A stretch of 64,000 nt of DNA. Source: Chloroflexota bacterium (GTDB taxonomy: Bacteria; Chloroflexota; Limnocylindria; Limnocylindrales; CSP1-4). Within the stretch, counting starts at the first letter, position 1. Each line of letters opens with the position of its first letter. Positions 8,000 to 16,766 of the stretch are shown here, one piece after another. The notes below the pieces were generated by a model. It was given only the letters and a program-made list of their open reading frames with translations. It did not search any database and was not told the origin of the DNA. Position numbers and translations under genes: made by a program. The stretch covers positions 1 through 64,000 of the forward strand of contig JAJXUG010000013.1 of assembly GCA_021783095.1 (NCBI GenBank), read 5' to 3'.

Positions 8000-9103
8000 C
8001 TACTTGCTGAACAGGATCTCGATCACGTCGCCGTCGCGGACGCGGTAGGTCTTGCCCTCCGAGCGCAGCCTGCCGTGCTTCTTGGCCTCGGCCATCGACC
8101 CGATCGCGAGCAGATCCTCGTAGCCGATCGTCTCGGCGCGGATGAACCCGCGCGCCAGGTCGGTGTGGATGGCGCCCGCGGCGTCCACCGCGTTGGAGCC
8201 GTCCGGGATGGGCCAGGCGCGCACCTCGTCGGGGCCGGCGGTGAGGAACGAGATCAGCCCGACCAGCCGATACGAGAGCGCGATCACCCGGTCGAGGCTC
8301 GACTCGTGGAGCCCCAGCTCCTCCATGAACACCGCGGCCTCGTCGGGCTCGAGCTCGCCCAGCTCCATCTCGATCCGGGCCGACAGCGCGTCGACCTTGG
8401 CGTGGCGGTGCTGGTAGCCGGCGGCGATCTCCTCGATCAGCGCGGGCTCCCGAACGAGGTCCCCCTCGCCCACGTTGAGCAGGACCAGGACCGGCTTCTG
8501 GGTCAGGAACCGGTAGCCGCGGAGCGCCTTCTCCTCGTCCTCGTCGAGCGCCTCGTCACGGATCGGGCGGCCTGCCTCGAGGGCGGGCTTGAGGCGCGAC
8601 AGGATCGCCTCCTCGCGCTCGTTGGCCTCGCGCTCGGCCGGCGTGCCGTGGCGGCCGGAGGACTTGAGGCGCTCGAGGCGGCGGTCGACCATCGCGAGGT
8701 CGGCCAGGATGAACTCGAGATCCAGCTGCTCGAGGTCGCGGCCCGGGTCGACGGAGCCCGCAGGGTGCGGGCGGGCGGGATCGTCCCAGGCGCGCACGAC
8801 GTGCAGGAGCGCATCGGAATCGCGGAGGCGGGCCAGATGCTCGGCAGGCAGCTCCTCGGTGCCGACGTGGAACTCGGTCGAAGCCGGCGGGGCTGGCAGG
8901 TCGACGTAGGTGACGTCGGCGTGGACGATCTTCTTGGGCTTGAAGACCTCGGCAAGCCGGTCGAGGCGCGGGTCGGGCACCTTGACCACGCCCACGTTGA
9001 GCTGGATGCCGCCGTAGCCACCGGTCTCGGCGTGGCCCCGGGTGAGCGTGTTGAACACGGTGGTCTTGCCGCACCCGGCAAGCCCGACGATGGCGATCTG
9101 CAT
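8000..9103 (-). CDS. ychF: YchF/OLA1-family P-loop ATPase (divergent)
   Basis: 367 residues. Walker A GLAGCGKTT is at the extreme N-terminus, then an Obg-like G domain with a long coiled-coil insert (DRRLERLKSS to LSRLKPALEA). LVLLNVGE carries the NxxE motif that favours ATP in this family, and the C-terminal TGS domain ends RSEGKTYRVRDGDVIEILFSK-like. YchF proteins bind ribosomes and affect stress translation. Oddity: the usual switch/G3 motif DIAGLV...GAS is replaced by VDLPAPPAS, so this may be a divergent paralogue. The ATG at 9103 is well supported by the conserved MQIAIVGLAG start. Confidence 0.85.
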   Translation of the reverse strand: MQIAIVGLAGCGKTTVFNTLTRGHAETGGYGGIQLNVGVVKVPDPRLDRLAEVFKPKKIVHADVTYVDLPAPPASTEFHVGTEELPAEHLARLRDSDALLHVVRAWDDPARPHPAGSVDPGRDLEQLDLEFILADLAMVDRRLERLKSSGRHGTPAEREANEREEAILSRLKPALEAGRPIRDEALDEDEEKALRGYRFLTQKPVLVLLNVGEGDLVREPALIEEIAAGYQHRHAKVDALSARIEMELGELEPDEAAVFMEELGLHESSLDRVIALSYRLVGLISFLTAGPDEVRAWPIPDGSNAVDAAGAIHTDLARGFIRAETIGYEDLLAIGSMAEAKKHGRLRSEGKTYRVRDGDVIEILFSK

Positions 9104-9162
9104 GCGCTGATGCTACCGGCCGCGGTACCCCTCCCGATGCGCGACAGCCCAGTGACCGCCGG

Positions 9163-9383
9163 CGTGGTGGTCCCGTGCCACCAAATCGCACGGGATCGGC
9201 ACCGATGACCCGGTTTCGGTGGTCCTGCGTCACCGATCGCGCGCTCCGGTGGCCCGCGGCCACCATTCCGGCAGGGACGGCACCCCGTCGACCGGTTTCG
9301 CTGGCCCGCAGCCACCATTCCGGCAGGAGCGAGGCCGTGCCGACCGAACTTGGTGGTCCTGCGCCACCACCCGGCGCCCGGAA
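9163..9383. repeat. Intergenic cluster of imperfect hairpin repeats
   Basis: The gap of about 305 nt between ychF and the dehydrogenase has no plausible gene. It holds four or five related units. Each has a small palindrome such as GGTGGCCCGCGGCCACC (9248-9264) or TGGTGGTCCTGCGCCACCA (9351-9369). Several are followed by a shared tail containing TTCCGGCAGG and ending near CCGGTTTCG, with a spacing of about 53 nt between the best two copies. It looks like a degenerate REP-like or small non-autonomous element cluster. Confidence 0.6.
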
Positions 9384-9408
9384 GCCTCGCTCGCCTGCCG
9401 GGAAACGC

Positions 9409-10491
9409 TCAGTAGCCCGCGTTCGGGTCCACGACGTTGGCGAGCGGCTGTCCGGCGGCGTAGCGCCGCAGGTTGTCCGCGAACAGCCCGACGGAGCGGT
9501 CGAGCACTCGCGTCGAGGACCACGCCGTGTGCGGCGTGATGATCAGGTTGGGCACGTCGTACAGCGGCGAGGTCGGCGGCAGCGGCTCCTCGAGGAACGT
9601 GTCGAGCACGGCGCCGCCGAGCCGGCCCTCGCGCAGCGCGCGGGTCAGCGCCCGCTCGTCCACGAGCTCGCCGCGCGCGACGTTGATCACCCAGGCGCCG
9701 GGCTTCATGTGCGCGATCGCCTCGTCCGAGATGACCCCGCGCGTGCCCTCGGTGAGCGGCGCCGCGAGCACGACGAAGTCGCACTCGGCGAGCATCTCGG
9801 GCAGCTGCCCGGGCGACAGGACGCGGTCGAGCATCAGCGTGCCGAGAAACGGCTCGTCGCCCGCGCCGTCGGAGGCGTCCGAGCCCGCCTCGGGTCGGCG
9901 TCGCGTCGCCATCACGCGACACCCGAAGGCCGTCGCGAGGGCGCCCACGGCCCGCCCGATGGACCCGAGGCCCACGATGCCGAGAGTGACGTCCCGCAGC
10001 TCGCGCGCCTCGAGCGGCTGCCAGGTGTGCTCAGCCTGGAGCTCGAGCAGCTGGGGGAGGCGCCTCGCCGCGGTGAGCATCATCATCAGCACGTACTCGG
10101 CGATCGGCCGGCTGAACACGCCACGGGCGTTGGTGATGACGAGGCCCCGGGCGCGCGACGCCGGGGTCAGCACGCGCTCCACGCCCGCCGTCGCGGAGTG
10201 CACCCAGCGCAGCGCGGGCGCCCGGCCCAGGACCCGGTCGAACACCTCGGCCGGCAGCCGCCCCCGGAGCATCACCTCCACGTCGTCGAGCGGCCCGTCC
10301 GGGTGCCCGTCGAAACCGACCGTGACCAGGCGCGCGCCCGGCGCCGCCGCCCGGATCACGTCGAGGTCGCGGGCCCGGTAGCGAGCGGCGAGGATCGGGG
10401 TGAGCGCGATCGCCGCCGGGACGCCGCCTGCGCCCGAACCGGGTCCCGGCGCCTTCGAGCCCGCGTCGGGCCCACCGTCCGTCTGCGTCAC
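9409..10491 (-). CDS. D-isomer-specific 2-hydroxyacid dehydrogenase
   Basis: A 360-residue NAD(P)-dependent dehydrogenase fold. The Rossmann motif is GIVGLGSIGRAVG. The substrate region is R-G/INARGVFS, and the catalytic Arg/Glu/His set sits in NVARGELVDE, DTFLEEP and ITPHTAWSS. An Asp/Gly/Ala-rich insert (RPEAGSDASDGAGDEP) follows the Rossmann motif. The substrate is unknown; phosphoglycerate dehydrogenase proper is a different gene at 41856. The start is GTG 10491, which overlaps the upstream TGA (GTGA) and has GGGAGG just before it. It is last in a zincin-linked minus-strand operon. Confidence 0.85.
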   Translation of the reverse strand: MTQTDGGPDAGSKAPGPGSGAGGVPAAIALTPILAARYRARDLDVIRAAAPGARLVTVGFDGHPDGPLDDVEVMLRGRLPAEVFDRVLGRAPALRWVHSATAGVERVLTPASRARGLVITNARGVFSRPIAEYVLMMMLTAARRLPQLLELQAEHTWQPLEARELRDVTLGIVGLGSIGRAVGALATAFGCRVMATRRRPEAGSDASDGAGDEPFLGTLMLDRVLSPGQLPEMLAECDFVVLAAPLTEGTRGVISDEAIAHMKPGAWVINVARGELVDERALTRALREGRLGGAVLDTFLEEPLPPTSPLYDVPNLIITPHTAWSSTRVLDRSVGLFADNLRRYAAGQPLANVVDPNAGY

Positions 10492-11723
10492 GCCATCCCT
10501 CCCTGGCCCCGTCCAAGCCCGACGCGGCGCACCCAGGCCGCTGGGTCGCTCATCTCGTCCGGCGTCGGCAGCGTCTCGGGCCCGTCCCACAGCCGCCGCA
10601 GCGCCTGCGGCCCGGCGATCCCCTCGATGCCCGCCACGAACTCCTCGCCCCGACGGTACTGCTCCATCTTGAGGTCCATCCCGGTGATCCGGAGCATGGC
10701 ACGCTCGAACGGCGTCCGGTTGGCGCGCCGGCCGTGGAACCGCGCCGAGATCCGCGCGTGGCCGGGGACCAGGTCGCGGCCGACGGCGTCCATCACGTGG
10801 TCGCCGAAGCCCTCGAGCAGGCTCATCACCGCCTGGGTCTCGCGGAACACCTGTCGCTGGTCATCGGTCATCAGGCGCTCGAGCCAGTGCTGGTCGTCGC
10901 GGCGGCCCTCGCCCCGGAGGGAGGCGCCGAGCTGGCGCACGGCGTCGCGGCCCAGGTCGGACGCGTCGTCGGAGAACATCGAGACCTGCCGCTCGAGGCG
11001 CGACGCGAGGTACGGCCGGAGCCAGGGGTGCGCCTCGAACTCGAACGCGTGCGTGGTCTCGTGGAGCGCGATCCATGTCCGGAACGGCTCCAGCGGCACG
11101 TCCATCGCCGTGGCCGTGGCGCGGATGTTCTCCTCGACGAACAGCAGGCGCCCGGGCGTCGCCTCCGCCGAGATCAGGGCGAGGTCGTACTGGCCGAGCA
11201 CGCGCTGACCCATGAACCCGAGCAGGACGCCCAGCTGCGTGGTGGTCACCCAGCGGTTGGCGAGCGTCATCGCGGCCTTGCCCAGGCCGGCGCCCGGGGG
11301 CAGCAGCTGGTCGAGCAGGCCCAGCTCGAGCCGACCCATGAGCGCCGCGAACGCCGCCGTGTTGGCGGCCACCCACCCGCCGCGGTCCACCACCGCCACC
11401 CGGTCGACGACGCCTGGCAGCGGCACGCCGAGATGCGCCTCGAGAGCGGGGACCACTCGGTCCATGGCCGCGGCGTAGGAGGGCTCGGCGGCGCGCAGCT
11501 CCCACGGCTGGAGCGCGCCCGGCGCTGAGCGCAGGCGCGCGGTCGCGACGCGCTCGACGCGGTCCCAGTCGACGAGCCCGGCGGCCCTCGCCCGGTGCTC
11601 GATGCGGCGCCCGGCGACGGTGACCGCCGCCCCCAGCACGGCCCCGAGCACGAACCCCGCCTGCCACACGCGCGACGACGGCTGCTCCCGGGCCGGCCGG
11701 CGCGATGCCCGGTCGGGGCTCAT
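10488..11723 (-). CDS. Zincin-like metallopeptidase, F420-biosynthesis-associated family
   Basis: 411 residues. A short hydrophobic stretch near the N-terminus (GFVLGAVLGAAVTVAG) is followed by a zincin domain. The zinc-binding motif HETTHAFEFE supplies HExxH-type ligands (here HETTH) and lies past the middle. Conserved blocks include LISAEATPGRLLFVEENIR and SLLEGFGDHVMDAV. This is the uncharacterised zinc-dependent metalloprotease family often annotated as coenzyme F420 biosynthesis associated; no F420 gene is nearby. ATG 11723 overlaps the murI stop (ATGA), so the two genes are translationally coupled. Confidence 0.82.
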   Translation of the reverse strand: MSPDRASRRPAREQPSSRVWQAGFVLGAVLGAAVTVAGRRIEHRARAAGLVDWDRVERVATARLRSAPGALQPWELRAAEPSYAAAMDRVVPALEAHLGVPLPGVVDRVAVVDRGGWVAANTAAFAALMGRLELGLLDQLLPPGAGLGKAAMTLANRWVTTTQLGVLLGFMGQRVLGQYDLALISAEATPGRLLFVEENIRATATAMDVPLEPFRTWIALHETTHAFEFEAHPWLRPYLASRLERQVSMFSDDASDLGRDAVRQLGASLRGEGRRDDQHWLERLMTDDQRQVFRETQAVMSLLEGFGDHVMDAVGRDLVPGHARISARFHGRRANRTPFERAMLRITGMDLKMEQYRRGEEFVAGIEGIAGPQALRRLWDGPETLPTPDEMSDPAAWVRRVGLGRGQGGMA

Positions 11724-12640
11724 CCGCAATCGGCCAGCTCGATGCCGGCCACGTCGGGGAACGACTCGCCGAACATCCGCGACGCGATCGAGGTGAACAG
11801 CGCGACGTCGCCGGTCGTGAACTGGACGTGCACCGGCGGCTCGCCATACGTCTCGGCCGGGCGGGAGTGGCCGGCGGCGCCGGGGTCGGCTGCCGTGCCG
11901 CGCGTGGTGCCCGGCGCCTCGAGCGCGTTGACCGACAGGAGCTCGGCGAGCGTGGCCGCGGTGGCCGTTGCCGAGTCCACGATCGCCACGCGGTCCCCGA
12001 CCGCGGCGCTGAGCACGGGCCGCAGCAGCGGATAGTGGGTGCAGCCAAGGAGCAGCGTGTCGATCTTGGCCGACGGGGGCCGCGGGAACACGAACTCCCC
12101 CGCCCCGTCCCGCTCGCCCAGGAGCGGGGCGAGCTCCTCGGCGACCGCGGCCTCGATCTCCGGGCCGTTGAGGAGGCCCGCCTCCACCATCGGCACGAAC
12201 CGCGGCGTCGCGTGCTCGTACACCTCGACCGCGGGGTTCTCGTCCTTGATCGCGTTGAAGTACGCGTGCGAGCGCACAGTCGCCGGCGTCGCGATCACGC
12301 CGACGCGCCGATTGCGGGTCGCCAGCGCCGCTGCCGCCGCGCCCGGGCGGACCACGCCCAGCACCGGGAGGTCGTACCGGGCGCGCAGGTCGCGCAGCGC
12401 AACCGCGGTGGACGTGTTGCACGCCACCACGATGGCCTTCACGTCCCGTGAGGCCAGTGCGTCGAGCGCCTGGATCGAGAAGCGCAGGACCTCGTCGTCC
12501 GTGCGCGTGCCGTACGGGGCGCGGGCGTTGTCGCCGAGGTAGATCGTCGACTCGTGGGGCGAGCGGCGCAGGATCTCGCGCAGGACGGTGAGCCCGCCGA
12601 CGCCCGAGTCGAAGACGCCGATGGGACGCGGATCCGACAC
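11720..12640 (-). CDS. murI: Glutamate racemase
   Basis: 306 residues. It interconverts L- and D-glutamate for peptidoglycan. The N-terminal FDSGVGGLTVL supplies the conserved Asp-Ser. The two catalytic cysteines are C74 (VACNTST) and C200 (LLLGCTHYPLL). It carries an extra 15-20-residue loop before the second Cys (ERDGAGEFVFPRPPSAK). It lies 7 nt downstream of the CpaE-like gene and overlaps the zincin gene by 4 nt. Confidence 0.93.
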   Translation of the reverse strand: MSDPRPIGVFDSGVGGLTVLREILRRSPHESTIYLGDNARAPYGTRTDDEVLRFSIQALDALASRDVKAIVVACNTSTAVALRDLRARYDLPVLGVVRPGAAAAALATRNRRVGVIATPATVRSHAYFNAIKDENPAVEVYEHATPRFVPMVEAGLLNGPEIEAAVAEELAPLLGERDGAGEFVFPRPPSAKIDTLLLGCTHYPLLRPVLSAAVGDRVAIVDSATATAATLAELLSVNALEAPGTTRGTAADPGAAGHSRPAETYGEPPVHVQFTTGDVALFTSIASRMFGESFPDVAGIELADCG

Positions 12641-12647
12641 GAGTCCC

Positions 12648-13787
12648 CTACCGCCGCACGGCCGCCGCGACCGGCCGGCCGATCAGCTCCGCGGCCGTCC
12701 GGAAGACGTCCTGGCTGATCTGCGCCGACGGGTCGGCGAGCACGAAGGGGATGCCCTCGTTGTTCGTGCGCACGACCAGGGCGCCGCCCGACGAGACGCT
12801 GTGCTCGGGCACGCGCCCGAGGGCGTTGGCGAGGAGCTGGGTGTCGAAGCCGCCCGTCGAGTCGGCGCGGTTGACGAGGTAGCGGACCTTCGTGGGCGGG
12901 TAGCCGATCGCCCGGAACGCGTCCGCCATGACCATCGTGCTGTGGATCGTCGTGGAGTCCCACGAGATGATCTCGAGGATCGTGTCCGAGGCGTCGAGGA
13001 AGGCGAGGTTCACGTCGTTGATGACCGCCGGCGTGTCCACGATGACCACCTGGTACACCCGCCGCAGCAGCGAGAGCGTCTTCTCGAGGTCGCGGACGGT
13101 GACCATCTCGGCCAGCTCCACGCGCGGCGGCGCGAGCAGGATGTCGATCCCCGACGGGTCGCGCCAGAGCACGTCCTCGAGGTCCGACTCCTGGATCCGG
13201 TCGGTGGGCAGGTCCAGCAGCGACGGCGCGTCCATCGGGACCTTGAGCAGCGCCCGCATGTCGCCGAACTGGAGGCTGCCGTCGATCAGCACGGTGCGGA
13301 TCCCCGACTGCCCGATCGCGACCGCGAGGTTGAACGCCAGGGTCGTCTTGCCCACGCCGCCCTTGGGCGCGAAGATCGTGACCATCCTGGCGCCGCCGGA
13401 GGCGTCGGCCTCAGCCGCCACCTGGCGTGACTGCTGGATCCGCGTGACCAGCTCGTAGCCGGTGAACGGCATCGGCAGGACCGCGTGGATGCCCATGCCC
13501 GGGTTCGGCTGGACGGGGTGCTGCGGGACCGTGAGGACGATCACCGGGATCCGGTTGCCGGCCTCGTGCAGCTTGGCGACCAGCTGCATCCCCTTGAGGC
13601 GCCCCTGGAGCAGCGCGTCGACGAGGATGACGTCCGGCCGGAGCTCCTGGGCGAGCCCGAGCACCTTCGTCCCGTCGGTGACGACGTCGAGCAGCTTGAT
13701 CACCGTCTGCGAGTTGAGCAGGCCGCGGATGTACTGCGCGACCTGGGGAACGTCCTCGACGACAAGCAAACGGATCTGGTCCGGCAT
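12648..13787 (-). CDS. CpaE-like protein: receiver domain plus MinD/ParA-type ATPase
   Basis: About 379 residues from ATG 13787 (MPDQIRLLVVEDVP). Residues 1-120 are a response-regulator-like receiver with acidic E11/D12 and candidate phosphoacceptor D57 (PDVILVDALL). A deviant-Walker P-loop ATPase follows (FAPKGGVGKTT, about 139-149) with VIVDTPAV as Walker B and the FDTQLLANALGRVPEHSVS block seen in CpaE/TadZ proteins. CpaE/TadZ localises Flp pilus machinery, but no tad genes are present. A TATCGT box ends 9 nt before the ATG, so the transcript could be nearly leaderless. Confidence 0.83.
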   Translation of the reverse strand: MPDQIRLLVVEDVPQVAQYIRGLLNSQTVIKLLDVVTDGTKVLGLAQELRPDVILVDALLQGRLKGMQLVAKLHEAGNRIPVIVLTVPQHPVQPNPGMGIHAVLPMPFTGYELVTRIQQSRQVAAEADASGGARMVTIFAPKGGVGKTTLAFNLAVAIGQSGIRTVLIDGSLQFGDMRALLKVPMDAPSLLDLPTDRIQESDLEDVLWRDPSGIDILLAPPRVELAEMVTVRDLEKTLSLLRRVYQVVIVDTPAVINDVNLAFLDASDTILEIISWDSTTIHSTMVMADAFRAIGYPPTKVRYLVNRADSTGGFDTQLLANALGRVPEHSVSSGGALVVRTNNEGIPFVLADPSAQISQDVFRTAAELIGRPVAAAVRR

Positions 13788-13907
13788 CGCCGCGACGATA
13801 CCACCTTGCATGGCCTCGACAGGCCCCCGAAGGTCCCTGCCGGGCGACCCCGACGGGGCTGGCGGAGGTGCCCGGGCGCCCCGGTGGCTCGCCGCCCGGC
13901 GGCCCCG

Positions 13908-14696
13908 TCAGCGCCTGCGGGCGACCAGCACCGCGCGGTCCGCGCCGGGTCCCAGGGGCTCGAGGCCGTACCCGCCGGCCAGCTCCTCGACGACCAGGCC
14001 GGCGGCCTCCGCGAACGCCGCCAGATCGTCCGGGCCGACCAGCCGGAGGCGGTCGCAGCGGACCCAGCGCATGGCCGGCTCGCCGGGCAGCCCGGACTCG
14101 AAGATCGTCGTGAGGCGGACGACGCCGCTCGCCGCGTCGTACTCGGCGGCGCCGGTCTTGGTCACGGTGTGGCCGGTGTCCGGATCGTCGCGCACCCACT
14201 CGAGCAGGAGGCGCCCGTCGTACCGTGAGAGGTCGTCGGCGTCCGGCAGCCAGACGTCGAGGACCGCGAGGCCGCCCGGGGCCAGGTGCGCCGCGAGCGT
14301 CGCCACGGCGGCGGCCTGGTCCGTCCGCGTGCCCATCAGGAAGATCGAGTTGAGCGGGACCGTCGCGAGCCGGTAGGCGCCCGCGTCCTCGAGCCGGACC
14401 GTGCGCGCATCGCCCTCGACGAGGCGGAGGCGGCGGGCCGTCGCCTTGCCGGCCCCGTCGGCGGCCGCCCGCGCCCGGGCGAGCATCGCCGGGTCGAGGT
14501 CGACGCCCGTGACCTGGTAGCCGTCCGCGGCCAGGGGCACGGCGATCCTGCCCGAGCCCACGGCCAGCTCCAGGATCGGCCCGCCCGTCCTCGCGGCGAG
14601 CGCGAGGTACAGGTCGAGGTCGCCCGGGTCGGACGTGAGGTCGAGGTCGTACAGGCGCGCCAGTGCGTCGGCAGCGCGCTCGGGGGTGGGGCTCAT
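13908..14696 (-). CDS. SAM-dependent class I methyltransferase
   Basis: 262 residues. The SAM-binding motif I is ILELAVGSGRIAVPLA, with the acidic ribose-binding end GVDLDPAML and a later LVEGDARTVRLEDAG. The C-terminal half is beta-rich (RLTTIFESGLPGEPAMRWVR). The substrate is unknown. It starts 18 nt after the ureohydrolase stop on the same strand, so the two are probably co-transcribed. Confidence 0.85.
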   Translation of the reverse strand: MSPTPERAADALARLYDLDLTSDPGDLDLYLALAARTGGPILELAVGSGRIAVPLAADGYQVTGVDLDPAMLARARAAADGAGKATARRLRLVEGDARTVRLEDAGAYRLATVPLNSIFLMGTRTDQAAAVATLAAHLAPGGLAVLDVWLPDADDLSRYDGRLLLEWVRDDPDTGHTVTKTGAAEYDAASGVVRLTTIFESGLPGEPAMRWVRCDRLRLVGPDDLAAFAEAAGLVVEELAGGYGLEPLGPGADRAVLVARRR

Positions 14697-14714
14697 CGGC
14701 CTATTGTTCGCCGC

Positions 14715-15809
14715 TCAGCGCGACGCCGCGCCCTCGAACCGCACGGTGTGCCCGTCGAGGCGCTTCTTGGCCAGTGCGCTGATGCACTCGAGGGCGATGC
14801 GGTTGGCGGCCATGGCGGTGACCTCGGCGTGGTCGTACGGCGGCGAGACCTCGACGATGTCCATGCCGGCCACCTCGACCGAGCCCGCGATCCGGCGGAT
14901 CGCCCGCAGCACCTCGCGGGGCAGCATGCCGCCGGGCTCGGGCGTCCCCGTGCCAGGGGCGTTCCCCGGGTCGATGACGTCGATGTCCACGCTGATGTAG
15001 ATCGAGTCCGGGCCGTCGAGCGCCTCGGCGATCGCGTCGTCGATGACGGCCTCGGCGCCCCGCTCCTCGATCTCGCGCATGAGGTGCCAGCGCAGGCCCT
15101 GGGCCTTCATCCACTCGAAGGTCTCGACCGGCGGCCAGTAGCCGCGCAGGCCCACCTGGACGAAGTTCGAGCCCTTGACGGCGCCGGATTCGATCAGGCG
15201 CCGCATCGGGGTCCCGTGTCCGGCGAGCACGCCCCAGTCCTCGTTGGCGGTGTCGGCATGGGCGTCGAAGTGGACGATGCCGATGCTGCCCGGGCGGTGC
15301 ACCTCCGCGACCGCGGTGGCCGACGGCCAGGTGATCGAGTGGTCGCCGCCGAGCACGATCGGGATGGCGCCGGTCGCCGCCACGTCGCGGACCTTGCGGT
15401 AGATGAACGCGTGGGCGCGGTCGGTCCAGGCCGGGATGATGTTCGCGTCGCCCGCGTCGACCACGTCGAGTATCTCGAACGGCTCCACGCCCAGCTGGAG
15501 CGAATGGATCGAGCCCGACGTGTACTGCGCCTCGCGGATCGCGCGGGGGCCGAAGCGGGCGCCGGGCCGGTGGCTGACCGCGTCGTCGAAGGGCGCACCG
15601 ACGATCGCGACGTCCGCCTTGCGGGCGGCCAGCTGGCGGGCGTCCGGCACCCAGGGCAGCTTCATGAACGTCGGCAGGCCGACGTAGGTGGGCAGGTCGA
15701 AGTCGTCGTACTGCTCGTAGGCACGGTCCCAGCCGTTCTTCGAGGCGAAGTCGACCAGGTCCTGGTGGGGACGCTCGGCCACGATGTCCTCCGCGCGACG
15801 GCTGGTCAC
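14715..15809 (-). CDS. Agmatinase/arginase (ureohydrolase) family enzyme
   Basis: 364 residues. Binuclear metal ligands are all present: GGDHSI, HFDAHADT and VDIDVIDP. The N-terminal extension (YDDFDLPTYVGLPTFMKLPW) leads to VGAPFDDAVSHRPGARFGPR, typical of agmatinase-like hydrolases. The family splits guanidino substrates to urea: agmatine, guanidinobutyrate or, in the nickel enzyme GdmH, free guanidine. Sequence alone does not decide. I chose the GTG at 15809 because residues after it look like this family; upstream the frame stays open through repeat-rich DNA and no strong ribosome binding site was seen. Confidence 0.85.
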   Translation of the reverse strand: MTSRRAEDIVAERPHQDLVDFASKNGWDRAYEQYDDFDLPTYVGLPTFMKLPWVPDARQLAARKADVAIVGAPFDDAVSHRPGARFGPRAIREAQYTSGSIHSLQLGVEPFEILDVVDAGDANIIPAWTDRAHAFIYRKVRDVAATGAIPIVLGGDHSITWPSATAVAEVHRPGSIGIVHFDAHADTANEDWGVLAGHGTPMRRLIESGAVKGSNFVQVGLRGYWPPVETFEWMKAQGLRWHLMREIEERGAEAVIDDAIAEALDGPDSIYISVDIDVIDPGNAPGTGTPEPGGMLPREVLRAIRRIAGSVEVAGMDIVEVSPPYDHAEVTAMAANRIALECISALAKKRLDGHTVRFEGAASR

Positions 15810-16051
15810 ACCGGGTTCGTCGAGGGCCCGGGACCGCTCACCGCCTCGTTCGCAGGCGCCGCCGGTTCGGTCACCGTCCAGCGGGGCGCGCCGCGGCATG
15901 GTACCCGGTCGCAACGTTGCGGGCGGCGGGAGCTGCAGCGCGGAGCGACGATCGCCGACGCGCAGCCACACTCGGCGGGCGCATATCGCGGCGGCTGCAG
16001 CCGAGGGTGGCGGCGTTTCGCTCGACGGCTCCGCCCCCGCCCGACGACTGC

Positions 16052-16260
16052 GGTTGGTATCTCCTCGGACTGCGGGGGCCCGTGCCTCGCCGTGCCAACC
16101 CGGTTGGTCGGATCGGGCCAAGGCCGCTCCCTGGCAACCGCTTCACCAGTCGGGGTGGTAGCTGGTCCCTCCCGGGCGGCTCGCCCACCGCGCGTACCAA
16201 CAGGGATGGTCGGATCGCGCCTGGGTGGGTCGTGGCAACCACTTCACCAGTCGGGGTGGT
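16052..16260. repeat. Intergenic tandem inverted/direct repeat cluster
   Basis: Nothing in 15810-16374 looks like a gene. The segment is built of hairpin-like units closed by GGTTGG/CCAACC or GGTGGT/ACCACC arms, such as CGGTTG at 16100 with CAACCG at 16135. Two longer direct copies begin GGTTGGTCGGATC (16102) and GGATGGTCGGATC (16204), and both end CTTCACCAGTCGGGGTGGT (16141 and 16242), about 102 nt apart. The style resembles the 9.2 kb cluster, suggesting the same family of degenerate intergenic elements. Confidence 0.6.
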
Positions 16261-16374
16261 CTCCGCGACCCTGGCTTCTCGGCTTCGCGCGGAGGGGCGC
16301 GCGAACACCGACGGTGTTGGTGCTGGCGCCGCAATGTGGGCCGACGCCGGTCGCGCGCATCGCGCTCCCCATTG

Positions 16375-16747
16375 TCAGTCGCGGATCGCGCTCAGCCACG
16401 GGTCCAAGAGGATCTCGAGCCGGTCCTCGTCGAGGAGTTCCGGCGCCACGAGCGCGCACGCTGCGTACCGGGCGGCTCGCTGCGCACCAGCCCCCACCCG
16501 CTGGACCACGCGCCAGTAGCCATCGTCCTCCACCGGCTCGATGCCCAGGGCGATGAGCGACGAGGCGACGGCGGCCCACGCGGCGTTGCGCGCCTCCATC
16601 CGCTGCTCGTGCACCGCGCGCTGCCGGAGGCGGTCGCGGAGCAGATCCCAGACCGTGGGCAGGATGTCGGCGCGCCTGCGCTCTGCGAGGTCGAGCCGGA
16701 CAACCTCGTCTCGCGTCAGCCGTCCGGCACGATCAACGACGGCAAGG
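16375..16747 (-). pseudogene. Start-less remnant of an unknown protein
   Basis: About 120 codons with protein-like composition (DLAERRRADILPTVWDLL, then AALGIEP-like, GYWRVVQRVG and ILLDPWLSAIRD before the stop). No ATG, GTG or TTG occurs in frame between the upstream acetyltransferase and this block, so it lacks a normal start. The intergenic repeat cluster begins just after its stop. I read it as a 5'-truncated gene remnant; a short product from the internal GTG or ATG near 16605 is an alternative. No family recognised. Confidence 0.3.
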
Positions 16748-16766
16748 CGGCAGGCGGGAGCACTCG

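Noticed and set aside
16052..16260. Integron attC-like sites in the GGTTGG/CCAACC repeats
   Set aside because: Core GTTRRRY and RYYYAAC pairs do not recur with attC spacing, and no integrase or cassette genes are near.
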